Shown: piece by piece, positions 40,251 through 51,486 of the stretch
Numbering within the stretch: the first letter of the stretch is position 1
How the letters are laid out: every line of letters starts with the position of its first letter
NCBI GenBank assembly: GCA_018806985.1
Contig: JADANN010000371.1
Location: 1-64,000 of the forward strand
Source of the DNA: Angiostrongylus vasorum
Lineage: Eukaryota > Nematoda > Chromadorea > Rhabditida > Metastrongylidae
Direction of reading: 5' to 3'
Length of the DNA stretch: 64,000 bases
Made by a program: the position numbers and the translations under genes
The notes under the pieces: model-generated
What the model saw: only the letters and a program-made list of their open reading frames with translations
What the model was told of the DNA's origin: nothing
Databases searched by the model: none

Positions 40251-42340
40251 TCATACCTACGGATCTCCCTCATATCAGAGATCCGAGCAGGTTAGACGCA
40301 AAGCTGCGTGGCGCGTCCCGTGGTGGAGGATAGGGGATTCATCGAAGGCCAAAAGCGACCGTTGCTTCTCTGAGACGAAGGTGATTAAAGAGATGGGTTC
40401 TACGTTTCTGCCGAACCGATTTAGCACTCAAAGAGATGGGTTTTACGTTTCTGCCGAACCGATTTAGCACCTCCTTTCTGTATACACGAGGTGTATTCAT
40501 GCCCACCTCTGTGGGTACATTCAAGACTACGCGGAGTGGATTTTACGAATAATTTCGGCCAAAAGTCTGCAATCAAGTCAGAGGTAACCCTTAACCCCTA
40601 AAGAGCCCCAAATTCGCAGCGTTGGGTAGTAGGAGTACGGAGAGACTGCTAAGATATCAGGGCCAATGAAAGCTGCCTGGTTTACAAAGAACTATGGTAA
40701 CGATCTCTACCAACGATGCACGCACACTTGCATCCGAGTCCTCGTTAGAAGACTTGCTCATGCAAACGAGAAGGAAAAAGTACGACGTCATCGACTTGGC
40801 CGAGACGAGACGACATCACCCATTCAACGCCCTTCTATGACAACGGAGAAGAACTGTTCCTCGGAACATGCGACAGTAGAGGAGTCGGCGGCGTCGGCGT
40901 TTTCGTCAACACGAGTTTGTCGCATGAACATCGATTCATTCGAACAACTAACAACCCGAATCGGACGTTTACGATTAAAAAGATGTGGATCAATACCGGC
41001 TTTTACAATCTTCGTCGTTTACGCGCCGACATCAAGCTACGACGAAGAAGAAGTCAAAGCATTCTATATGGACTTCGAGAAGTTCTACAGAGAAGACCAT
41101 ACATTCTTCAAGGTCATCATTGGAGATTACAACGGCAAGATTGCAGCAAAAAAAAACCTCTAAAGAACATTACATTGAAACCAACGGATTAGAATGAAAC
41201 GAAACAGGGTGAGCGACAATCTGAGTTTATCATAGCGACCAAGACCATCCATGCTAACTTGCAATTCCAGAAGCGCTATCTTCAACGCTAGATATGTGAG
41301 TGTCTCAATGGAGAGTACCATAACGAAATAGACCACATCATAGCAAATAGAAGGTTTTGATTAACAAATTTCGCCGTTGTTTCAAAACTCTTTCCCGGGA
41401 TCAGACAATCTCCCTCCTTCGTGCAAGGTTCCATTTCTCCATGAATGTAGAAAAAAGCCTCTAAACTCAAAAAACCGAAATCCAAGAACCACAAGAAACC
41501 GGCACTTCTTCAATTCACTAGTCGGCTACTAAAAAGATGTTCTCAACAACATCGACGAAGGGATGCGATCGGCTCACTCAACATCTTCACATTAGCGTTA
41601 GGAAAGATGAGAGTGTGAAAGCCAGCAAGAGACGTTTGTCGAAACTCTCGAGATGATACGCTAACGTGGAATCGCATGAGCTGCAGGCAACCGCGAACTA
41701 TCGCCCGAACTTGCAAATCAATACAGACAGGCAATGAAGATCTTGAAAAGAGAAGAGCAGTAGTAATGGTCGAAAGCTGCAAAGGATGGGAAAAACATTT
41801 GTAAAGCCCACCAAAGCAAGACCAAGGTGATTGCACTTCGATGACCAAACGGAACAGTTACAGCGTCCAGAAAGGCAATGCAAAAAATCACTCACGAATA
41901 TTACTCTGAACTTTTTGATAGCCACGTCCACCTTCTGTCATACGAAATAAAGAAGGATGGAAAAAGTGGTACCACCAATTCTCCCTTCCGAAATCTGACA
42001 TGCCATTTCATCGGCGAAAAATCGAACAGCGCCAGATCCGATAACATAGATGATAGTTATTGCCATCAACTAGCTCTCTCTCTAACATCGTTTCCACGCG
42101 ACCTTTACAGCTTCCGCTGGTTGCACCAAGTCTCTTGTGATAGCTCAACAAGAGACGATGATAAGAAAGATGGACATAGGACGTTTAAATGACGGGGACT
42201 CTTGTCATTCATAAAGAGAACTTCTCACATGTCCGAGATATCGGCTCTGCCGTACAGTTATGTATTTCTTATCTGGTCAGTTTATGCAAAATTTTATCGT
42301 CGCGCTTGATTCTTCTTCATCTCCAACTTTCTCGTCACGA
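40250..42340 (+). pseudogene. RTE-clade retrotransposon, leader plus endonuclease and start of RT, broken
   Basis: The leader (gagcaggttagacgcaaagc) matches that of the minus-strand RTE at 11.5 kb. The endonuclease is readable at 40.67-41.16 kb: FTIFVVYAPTSSYDEE, then FFKVIIGDYNGKI, the GDxN motif of the AP-type nuclease. The linker (NEIDHIIANRRF, then ALGKMRV) and the start of the RT are present in shifting frames up to about 42.34 kb. It stops where the inner border of IR1 begins. Stops and frameshifts rule out function. Confidence 0.8.
40387..40470. repeat. 43-bp tandem duplication in the RTE leader
   Basis: A unit starting aaagagatgggttctacg and ending cgatttagcac is present almost twice in tandem with one mismatch (ttctac, then tttta). 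The RTE leader at 11.4 kb shows one unit only. Confidence 0.7.
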
Positions 42341-43146
42341 ATAAGTCACCGTCACTTGTTGTTACTCGCTAACGTGAGCAACAGTTGAAAGAGAGGTGGA
42401 CGCCTTCTACAGCTGTTTCGGATAGCTAATCCGCAACGAAAGGTTCTTCGATAAATTACAAAGATTAAATAGGAAGAAAAATAGAAGGATGAGAAAAAAC
42501 GGAAGGTCCAAAGACGTAGGAAAACGAAACGAAGAGACAACGTCTTTTCTCAACGTTATCGAATGAGTTCTCCACCAACAAATATGACCATTTCTCAAGG
42601 AGCGACGATTGCGGTTTTTTAAATTTCTAAAGCATTTCCACAGCGATTGGAACAAAGCGTTCAACAGTGACTCTCATTTACTCACCAACAAATTAAATCA
42701 TTATTTCTCTCCTCCTACCAAAGGTTAACATTAACTTGCTGAACCGTGAAAGATGAGAGAGACTAGGCTAGCGAGAGGAGCGGTAACAAAGTAGCCGTGT
42801 ATATGCTGTACGACTTTTAATTTTTGTGTTATAGGAGCTCTGTTTTTAAGGAATAACATAGTAAAACTATTTGTTTCAAATCTTTTAGCGTTTTATAGTG
42901 TATTTCATTTTATGCGGGCTTTTTATAGTAACCGTGAGCTGAGGATGAAGCATTTTTTGAAAGAGTGTACTTGGAGATATTTCTCGGCCACTTCTTCTAT
43001 GCACAAGCCATCAATCCTCCTTCAAGGACAACACAAGAGGATTATCATATTTTAAACCCAACTTTGTATTTAAACACAAGTCTAACCATTGAGCACATTT
43101 TTTGTGCTAGAGCTTTGTTATCGCTGTGAACTTAATGGTGAAACAG

Positions 43147-43152
43147 TTTATT
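43147..43152 (-). terminator. Poly(A) signal of the inverted gene copy
   Basis: AATAAA on the minus strand, in the same gaagcgttcggaataaact context as in the intact copy. Confidence 0.55.
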
Positions 43153-43739
43153 CCGAACGCTTCACAGTTAAGCTCGCGTTTAGTTAACGGTCGCAAATGC
43201 CGAGGCGAAGTTCGTACCGAATGGACCCGCTGCCAGCATTCGAACTGCTCTGTTCACCACACCTTGCCACATCTCTCTCGACCAGTTCGCCATGATGAAG
43301 TTTGTTGTCGTGAGGCTTCCGGAAATTGATAAGTGCATGGGAGGAATTTGCCCGATCATCATGCCATCTTGTAGCCTACACATCATTTGATTGTTCATTG
43401 CATTGCATAAAGCTGTCACCGTGTTTCCGACGATAATGCAGTGTGGCATCATCATGGCATCAACTCCATTAACTGCATGTAAGGTCTTTAATTAAACGTT
43501 GGCTGCATTTTGAAAGTCTCACGAGATAATCAGTTTTATCATTAACCTTTTCGCGTCTTTTCCAATTTTTGTGTACCACTTGTATAAATTTATTTTGAAC
43601 AATGCGAAATTGATCAACTAATTCACCAATGCCCAGGTTGTTAGAAAGTCAGGATTTGGAAGTTTTACTATTTCATTTCATACGAGCTGTCTCTTATTCT
43701 TCGTGAGCTGTAAAAAAAATTTCACAACTACGATATCAC

Positions 43740-44645
43740 CATTCTACAACGACTTTTAACATCGAAATGAAAAGTGGAGTTAGGTAAGGCGATACTATTT
43801 CGCCAAAATTCTTTACCGACACCCTCCAGAACGTCATGCGAACATTGGAATGAAGCTGAACGAATTCTGGCCGACTTTGGTAAAGCCTGTGGAAAGATTG
43901 GTCTTCGACTAAACCTGACATTTACGATTTGCATGAAAAACGGATTGATTACGTATACCTTATTCATGCTCAACGAATCGAGTATCTCTGAATGCTCCAG
44001 TTATATCTATCTAGCTAGGGAAATGAATATGATGAACGACCTAGCTCCAGAGCTGAGCAAGAGGAAACGAGTGGCTTGGGGAGCTTTCAAGAGCACCGAG
44101 GATGTGGAGAGGAAAACAAAAAGCACCCGGTTCCGCGCCCACCTTTTCGAACCAGCGGTACTTCCTGCTCTAACCTATGCGTCAGAAACCAGGTCGCTGT
44201 GTAAACAGGATGAAAGATCGCTCAGTGTTATTGGACGTGCAGTCGAAACAACGACGCTAGGAGTGTTTCCGCGTCATGCAAGTAACGTCAAGTAAAGGGT
44301 TCCAATGCTCCGACCTGCGTCAACGATCAAAAAATCAAAGATGCGTTCTGCACGTCAAACAGTCGGAGATAAGGTGTGCTGGACACGTAATGCCCATGAA
44401 TGACAACGAATGGACAAGAGCCGTTAGTGAATGGATTCCTCAGGATGTCAAACGTATTGCAAGAAGACCGCCGACCCGATGCTCAGAGTTCTTCATGAAG
44501 CGCCTAGAAGAAATATGATATATGATGCTCGACGAGTCCCTAGAGCGAGCAGAACCCACTGGGCTAGTCTTGCACGCGACAGGGGAAAAAATGGAACCGT
44601 TACTGGCGCTCGAGGTAGTCACTCGACGACCAACGGGACTACAGG
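43740..44645 (+). pseudogene. RTE-clade fragment, 3' half of RT, within intron 3 of the inverted gene
   Basis: Reads RILADFGKACGKIGLRLNL, ISECSSYIYLAREMNMMNDL, WGAFKSTEDVERKTKSTRF and LPALTYASETRSL, then in another frame EIRCAGHVMPMND, RRPPTRCSEFFMKRLEE and RVPRASRTHWASLARDRG. The element is 5' truncated before the catalytic FADD, as expected for incomplete target-primed reverse transcription. It is absent from the intron of the left gene copy, so it inserted after the duplication. Confidence 0.85.
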
Positions 44646-44649
44646 TGGT

Positions 44650-45000
44650 ACAGGTGATACGAGCTGTCTTTTGTTCACGTCCACTGCGCAGATCGCAGCA
44701 CTTCTCATATACGATTCTATTCTTCGCTTTCATCGTCCACTTAGGTTTTCTTCATTTTGCGTGTCATTTCGGCTGCTCCTCGACGATTTCCATTTAACCG
44801 CATGTGTCGTAGAATGCTGGTCGAGTCGGCTTTCCCTCGAATCCCGAAATTGCTTGGATGGAGCGCTCTCGTTTAAATTGCAAAGAGTGGTTTCTTTCCG
44901 GACAAAGTCTGGTATCAGTTTTTCAACCTGGAAGAGAACAGAGGCCTGGTGGGCCTGGAGTATAATCGAGCAAGCACTATTGTCGCGATGACAGACGTCA
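44650..45000 (+). repeat. Dispersed repeat family R6 copy
   Basis: Homologous by eye to 7531-7880 in the same orientation. It directly follows the RTE tail. Not present in the left gene copy. Confidence 0.45.
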
Positions 45001-45474
45001 ATGCCACTGTGCTAGCACCCTCCACTTGAACGTATTAGATGTTAAAACCATTTCAGTGACAATGTTTTAAAGCCCTTAGAACACCATAGCGGGGCAGAAT
45101 TTTTTTAAAAACTTTGTTTTTGTCCGACCAACGGTTTAATCAAAACTTGGTTAGAACTCTTGGAAATACTTACTGAAAGTGGAAATAATTTGTTTCTTAA
45201 AGTAGCCTAGAACAGCGGCAGAGAGTACACTCTAATTATGTGGAGGATAGTTTAGCATGAAGAAATTTGAGCATTTCACCGTTTTAATGATTTCTTCCAA
45301 GCCACTCCACCATGCTCATCTATCGTCTTCGTTCCGATAACTTCGGTAAAATTTATTTGGCATAACCGCCTTAAAAAAAAGGGAGACTAGATTTTAAATG
45401 GCTCTTTATCCTCAGACCCACTATTTAGGCTCGAATAGGTCTGGACCGTCTTTATGTTTTCCCTACAATTAAAT

Positions 45475-45885
45475 CTTTATCACGATACGACATTATATAC
45501 TGAGCGGGTTCCAGCGCATCTAGCATTCCTTTCTTCTTTTTGCAGACATTATTTTCGAAGCTTTCCAATTGATATGTCGTTTGGAGTTGCGTTTTAAGAC
45601 TTTTCTTCTTCTTTTCTTTTATGTTGCACTATATTACCGAAGAAGGTCCTTCCAGAAAACCTGAGATTGTCGTGATAACGCATTTCCACACCTTCACGAC
45701 AGGTAGTAGTCAACCTTTGTGGGATGTAGTCACCAAGCGCATGCTGAATAATTCATGTGCAAATTCCAAGAGCTCAAATAGGGGGAACCATGGTTGGACT
45801 GTGCCGGGTCGAACCGGACCCCTGACGCGAATTGAGCGGTGCACCATCGCAGCGAATAGTGATGCTCTAAATTACTATTCGCACT
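45475..45885 (-). repeat. SINE-like repeat R7 in intron 3 of the inverted gene
   Basis: Minus strand begins with gatggtgcaccgctcaattc and ggtccggttcgacccgg (B-box-like), then the block shared with 25.6-25.9 kb (gacaggtagtagtcaacctt on the plus strand). It occupies the same place in the intron as the R7 copy of the left gene. Confidence 0.55.
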
Positions 45886-46963
45886 ATTTACTAGCAATAC
45901 CAACCGTAGTAATAGTTACCAAGATGTTCTAAGTGCGCACTGCCCTGTGAAAGGCTTTGGAAAATACTGCAAAGACAAAGGATTTTGAACCGTCTCCCTC
46001 ACAGCTAATTCATTTCCACATTTACTTCTAATAACAGATGGTTTCTGCAATGAACGCACTGTAGCTCTCTTTTACAACTTTGTACCTTATCATTGTAACC
46101 TTCCCAAAGTTGTTTTTAAAAAGTCAAAAACAGAAACTTACTATTCATATTTGCGGGTTGATTAACAGCTACTGTCGTGCATCGCAGTGGACTATAACTG
46201 ATTTGAACAGTGAGCTGACCCAAAATGATTGAGATTATTGCATCAGAGAGGCCAGCGTTGCGACCTTGCTGTTCGAGAACATCAATAACCTCAAGAACAA
46301 GTGCCGTCATTAGACAGTAAAGTTTATATAGAAGCGTCTTCATTCACATTATATTGAGCTATGATGAGCAAAATGTGTTGAAACTAAAGCGCGAGCAAAG
46401 TTTCTAAAAATCTAAACTTGTTTCTACACTCATCCAGAAACCGAGAAAGTGGAAGGAATTCAAATCGAAGAGTTATAATCTCACTGCTTGCATTACAAGA
46501 CGTGATACAAATGCCTGAGCTCCCCCCCTCGCTGTTTGCAATGCCAGCAACCTGTGCAGGGACATTGGCTGCGGTGGAGTAGACCATGGCCACTGGCAAG
46601 GTAAAGCCGGTGATAGTGAAGTTCCTAGTTCTTGCTGCAATATAATTCCGCAGTTTTCTAGTTAAAAGTTGAAAATTACTCCAAATTTTGCCATTTAAGA
46701 TTAAAAAATCTTTTCATCAAAAAGGCTGGTGTCAAGAGAGTTTCTTAACTGTAATGAAGTATTAGTTACATTCACTCCATTTGCAGTTAAAGAAACTTTA
46801 TGTCTAAAATTACAAATATATGCACTGCCATGACAAATTTCTATTTCTTACCTTGACCTGGTGGCATCATTCCACACCCCAACACTGTCGCGGCGGTGGC
46901 TAGAAGCAGAGTCAAAAGGGGCAGGTTTCTCGTCATATTTGTAAGGCAAATCATTCGCGTTCG

Positions 46964-46975
46964 CTAAAAAAAATT
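46964..46975 (-). promoter_or_regulatory. Probable spliced-leader acceptor of the inverted gene copy
   Basis: The minus strand reads caattttttttag-type sequence ending 27 bases before the ATG, at the place corresponding to tacactttcag in the left copy. Confidence 0.4.
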
Positions 46976-47329
46976 GTAACAAATACTGTAGACCCAGAGA
47001 AAGGAAATAGTTTCTGTTTCCTTGTTAAGAAAACACGAGGTTGTTAATTGGTTCTTTACTTGGAAACAAAGTGATGTTTATCATCAAGCCGATGAAAAGA
47101 AATGTCCTCCTTTTTGGATCAGACCATTCACGAAGCAGCAGCTGATGTGGCATTCAGCACATATGCCTCAGTAACTTCAGTGAAGCAGAGTTATTGCACC
47201 TCTTTCACTTTTTTAAGAGCATTAGAATTTTTCCAGCTCAATGATTTCAAAACGTATTCCTCAAAGCGACTTTCGCGATGGATTCTGTTGTCGCGAGGAC
47301 CATGGAAACTGGTTAGTTATAATAACTGA

Positions 47330-48000
47330 ACGTAAAATATTGAATAAGGACGACGTAAGTAAAAGCCGTCAGTTAACAAAAAATTTCAAATAGTGGACAA
47401 ATTTCCCAGGTGACACAGCTTGATCTGGGTCTCCGCCTTCTCGCTTGTGTTGCGGCGTCATAAAATTCTTGATTTCCCAAAAAATATCGAAATTTACAAT
47501 CGTCTTCAGAGATCTGCTTTTGAAAAAGAATCTGTGAAAAAAAGTTATTGATTTGCGAGAACGAAGGAAAACTTTTAGTGTGGAACATTCTTGGCAACAA
47601 TTTTCTAAGAAGCAGAAATGTCATTCGTTAATCCATGGTCTTGCACTTGACCCCTCTCAGATTTCAAAGCAGTGCTACGAAATTTCCTTTCCTGATGGAG
47701 AAGCCAGCTGATGGCCAAAACAAAACCTATTTCAAAATTTTAACTGAAGAATTCAGAAACGCGGATAGAATAAGGTGACACCAAAAATTCATAAATATGC
47801 GAAAGAAAATAGGAAACCAATTCAGATTTGACCACTGAAAAAACAACCACCCTAATGTATCAAGTTTTGTCCCGAAGCAGAACAATCCTTTATTTCGTTG
47901 GAACTTCCAATGCATATAGAAGAGAAAAGAAATTGGGAGTTTTTGAAGGCCGGGGTAGCACTGAGCTGAGATGTCCGTGGTGACCTTTTTAAACGTCCCA
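47330..48000. other. No gene recognised; upstream part of IR1 right arm
   Basis: Aligns in patches with the region left of 24.2 kb in reverse complement. Short frames only. Confidence 0.3.
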
Positions 48001-48584
48001 AGTTCCTAAGAAATCAGAATGTTTATGAACAGCCGCCAATTTCTCGCAAATTCTCCGTGATGTGCAGACAAAACAAAGTTTGCTATTGTGCTTTTCGTAT
48101 ACTGAAGTCTCCTTACATTCGTGTGACATTTGCAAACTCATCACTGTTTTTCACGCATTTCCGTAGACTTTTCGAATGGGATCACCTGGAAAAGTCGAAA
48201 TGTTGCCTTCTTGCATTAAGTGGCCAATTTGATCTGTTCAATACCATGTGTTTTTTAAAGTAATTCCGAATTCTTTGCGTAAAACAGTTCTCCGAAACAA
48301 TAAATGCAGGTCTTACTAGGAAAAGAACTGCTCAGAGCTGCAATGAATAGATTACAGTATTTTGGCTGACCGGTGACAGTAGATCTCGTTCTTCAGCTCA
48401 CAATATTGCTGTGTAGCATATGAGACCTTTGGGCATCGGATTTTGAAAAGCTGTTTACTAAAGTCTTCGTCTCATGCGAAATGAAAACTCTTCTGGAAAA
48501 CACTTCTTTCACTCTATGAATCGCACACGTTAGTGATCGAAGTAGTGACGTTAACGAGAATTCTCCGCTTCAGAATGTTACGAA

Positions 48585-48790
48585 TTCCGTTCTGTTTTTT
48601 TCCTGGATGACAAATCGGTGGCACCATCAGCGCTGTACGATTAGCGGCACTGTTATGAGTTTTTTATGAATGCTAAATAAAGATGAACGAGCAATTCCGT
48701 GCTGCTTTAGCTGATTTCCTGATAAACAAGCCGGTTCACCACAGCATTGCTGTTGCATTTCTAATGCGGTAACGTAGAAATTCAACGAAC
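48585..48790 (-). repeat. Dispersed repeat family R5 copy in IR1 right arm
   Basis: Carries cctggatgacaaatcgg, ggcaccatcagcgctgtacg and a gaacgagcaattccgt block, related to the 13.3-kb copy and paired with the 22.8-kb copy through IR1. Confidence 0.5.
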
Positions 48791-49854
48791 TTTAGCGATT
48801 GCCGAAAAGTGCTGCATTTAGCCTCTTCCAATTAAGCATAAAGAAGCAAGTTATGTCACTTATTCATGCTGGTATAGGCAGTATCCTAGTAGCAGTTCTA
48901 ACAAATTTCACGTCCATTTGTTTATTTACCTACTTAGTACAAGTTTTTTGAAGTACTGCTGATTCTAAGGCAACTGAAGCAACAGTTCCTAGGACATCTA
49001 CTGCGGACGCACTAATCATTAAAGTTCAACGAAAAGTGCTATGCACAAAGTGGTAAAAAAAAGAAATCCACATTTTCTCCTACCAGACCTTTGTAGCCCT
49101 GTCTAAGGCCAATGAGCTTTGAGAGAGGAACCATAACGTTCACCAAGACTTCGGACATAACAGCACCTGGTACGTGTACCTTCCAACACTCTCGATTCTG
49201 AAACCCTTTCGCTCTTTTTTTTGCAACCAATTTTTTTACATATGCACTTAACAGCGCCTTATTGCAGTGTTTCACTGTCAGTTTTAGTGATCAGCAGCAA
49301 AAGGGTGCACAAAGAAAAGTAGCAGACTTTCTAGCGGTGCACAAAACTATTTCGCAGAAGATCATTTAGGCGGAGTAGTTTAATAGCGTTACTTAGCTGC
49401 ACAGAACCACCAAGTTGTTTTTGGAACCACCCTATATCCCTTATAGTTTAATCTCGAAATTTTTTTTCGTATTAGAAATCCTGCTTTTCGCTAGATACAG
49501 ATATGAGTAACAAATAAGCTTCCAAAAACGGCGAAAATAGCAGCTGCTGGTATACAGCACGCGAGAAGAATGAATGAGTCAAGGAGTGGGCACTCACCGG
49601 TTTGCTATTCGGCAGGTAGTGATTCTCCTCCCTTATACAAATGGAGGCAACCGACCAGTATGATACAATTTGAACTAGACTACGTCCCAACAGAAAAAGG
49701 CACTGCGTTTGAGAATGTTGCTGATACACCTTGATTTTAGAGGTGTTTAAATAATTTCTATAAAAAGGATACCATAGCGAAAGTGAAGAAAGTGCTGATG
49801 CTTGCTATTTTAACAAGAATTATCCAAATCGAAGGGAAAAAATATTGTTTTTGT

Positions 49855-50065
49855 CCTGCTCATGAGTGATAAATCGAAGGCACCATCAGTAGGGGTTTCA
49901 TCATCGGCCCTTTTACGAGTTTTTACGAACGTCGAACAAAGCTGCATAGGCAGCTCTGTTTTGAAGTAGTTCCGCGTCGTTTGAATTGAATTCGTGAGCG
50001 ACGAGTAGTTTCATTACAATATTTTTTCTTCCGCTTTCATTGCGGTACTGCAATTATTCGGCGAA
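49855..50065 (-). repeat. Dispersed repeat family R5 copy
   Basis: SD1 counterpart of the copy near 380-560 (gataaatcgaaggcaccatc, ttttacgaacgtcgaac, gttccgcgtcgttt). Confidence 0.5.
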
Positions 50066-50689
50066 TTTCTGCCAAAAAATTAGAAAATATAACAATTTCG
50101 AAGTTTTCAGGTGAGCAGTCGTGCTGGGTGTTCCATGTGAATAGAATTCGATATAAGTGCTGTATTTATCGCACTTTCTCCCAACGGTTTACCGCCTCAT
50201 CGCGACTGGAAGGGGTTCGTGGGTGTCGGACTCTGTGTAGGAAGGATTCATTCCCAGGCCGGGTCTCCCATGCTGAGAAAAAAAGTCCGCCATTTCTGTC
50301 AGGGAACCCACCTTGGAGTCAACCATTACCAGGATAGACCACCGTCCTGAGATAAAACTAGTCACATGGGTACAAATTTTCCTCTTATCCACAAGGGCTG
50401 CGACTACCTGTCGTGGTGACGACCTAAGCCAGAATTTGGCCAGGCTGTATTCGGGTTTCCAGGAAACCACAATAGGTTAACCAGCAAATCTCCGAAAAAT
50501 GTTGATTATGCTAGGGCTCGCACAGCTAGCGATGGCGGGCCGTTCAAGTATCAAGCAAGTATTTGTCGGACTTTTTTTTAAAATCTACTATCAGTCGTCC
50601 GGTTCATCGTCTACTGCCTTTCACAGCGTGCCTGCAAATGTTCCATTTAAACTCGGCGAATGCAAGAAAAGTAGTGTGGATTTTGCATG

Positions 50690-51392
50690 CTCCCGAGACT
50701 CGTTAGTAACCAAATATTCCTTCAGGCGTTTTCTTGATGAACTCTAACCATTGTTTCGCTTATCTTCCTGCTGTAAGCTGACATTCCCAGGAAAACCGAT
50801 TATTAATGGAAAGTTGTCCATCGGTGATCTTTCCTACGCACCGCTTGTTTAGACCGTCATATCACTGACGATTTCGCGTATGGATTTCGGAGTTTTGTTT
50901 CTCCTCTCTCACTTCCGTGACGAAAGGTGTTCTCTGCATCATCCTTACTGCTTCTTTCGACTTTTTAAAAGACAGAGTGATCTTTCGTCCTGCTTATGTG
51001 TTAACCAGGTTTCTGACCTATAGCTTAAAGCAGGAAGGATTATGAAGTTGAAAAGGTAGTCACAGAGTGCAGTGTTCTTTGTTATTTTCACCACGTTGTC
51101 GATGCTCTTGAAATCCCCCTGAAGCCGCTCGTTTACAGCTGCTGAGATCTGTAGCTAAGCCCTTTTTCATCTCGATTTTCCAACGTACATAGCTGTAAAT
51201 GATTGGAGCATCCAAATTACTCCGCACCGATGAGCGTGAATGAGGCGTACGACACCAATCCGTTACGCATAGACATCGTTATTCTGAATTTTAGTAGAAA
51301 ACGATTCCTTCTACATGCGTTATCAGCATTCGTTGCGCTTAGTGAATGTTTGGTGTTTTAAGAACAACGTTATCAGCAAAGCAAAGACAATG
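50690..51392 (-). pseudogene. RTE fragment, part nearer the 3' end, split by PLE P7
   Basis: SD1 counterpart of about 845-1550. Breaks off at caaagacaatg, the 11-bp target duplication, and resumes at 54510. Confidence 0.65.
51382..51392. repeat. Left target-site duplication of PLE P7
   Basis: caaagacaatg, repeated exactly at 54510-54520. The unoccupied counterpart in SD1 copy 1 reads caaagacagtg once, at 1529-1539. Confidence 0.8.
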
Positions 51393-51441
51393 TTTGTTTA
51401 TGTAGGTGTTTGGCCGAACAGATTGCTGTCAACTTGACCTT

Positions 51442-51486
51442 TCCAGGCTCTGAGGGAGGCGAAATCTGCCGAAACGTCAGCTTGTT
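51442..51486 (+). ncRNA. Hammerhead-like module, left terminal repeat of P7, core mutated
   Basis: caggct, CTGAGGG (last A changed), aggcgaaatctgcc, GAAAC, GTC, agcttg. One core change. Confidence 0.5.

Larger units (their letters stand above)
43180..46936 (-). pseudogene. Inverted copy of the small secreted-protein gene, frameshifted in exon 2
   Basis: Exons by homology: 46936-46852, 46634-46485, 46304-46142 and 43472-43180. Exon 1 keeps the signal peptide (MTRNLPLLTLLLATAATVLG) and exon 4 is fully open, with MMMPHCIIVGNTV to MLAAGPFGTNFASAFATVN. Two lesions: exon 2 has one extra base in a run of seven G (plus strand C 46522-46528), which shifts the frame; and exon 3 lacks the ctgtag acceptor, the matching place reading taatgacg. 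A cttgag acceptor 15 bases further in is conserved. Either the gene is a recent pseudogene or the G run is a sequencing error and the alternative acceptor is used. An RTE fragment and a SINE-like repeat lie in its 2.7-kb third intron. Confidence 0.7.
42345..48795. repeat. Large inverted duplication IR1, right arm
   Basis: Reverse complement of 22700-28210. It is longer because of an RTE fragment (43.74-44.65 kb) and an R6 repeat in intron 3 of the gene. Outer landmark: R5 copy near 48.6 kb. Inner landmark: ccatttctcaaggagcgac-like sequence near 42.6 kb. Confidence 0.85.

Noticed and set aside
40666..41163. Possible host exonuclease/phosphatase-family gene
   Set aside because: The nuclease block is followed by RTE linker and RT sequence and preceded by an RTE leader. 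It is part of the retrotransposon.
44431..44991. A 186-codon plus-strand frame
   Set aside because: Runs from RTE C-terminal coding sequence, partly in a different frame, into the R6 repeat. The real RTE peptide is recognisable only at its start.
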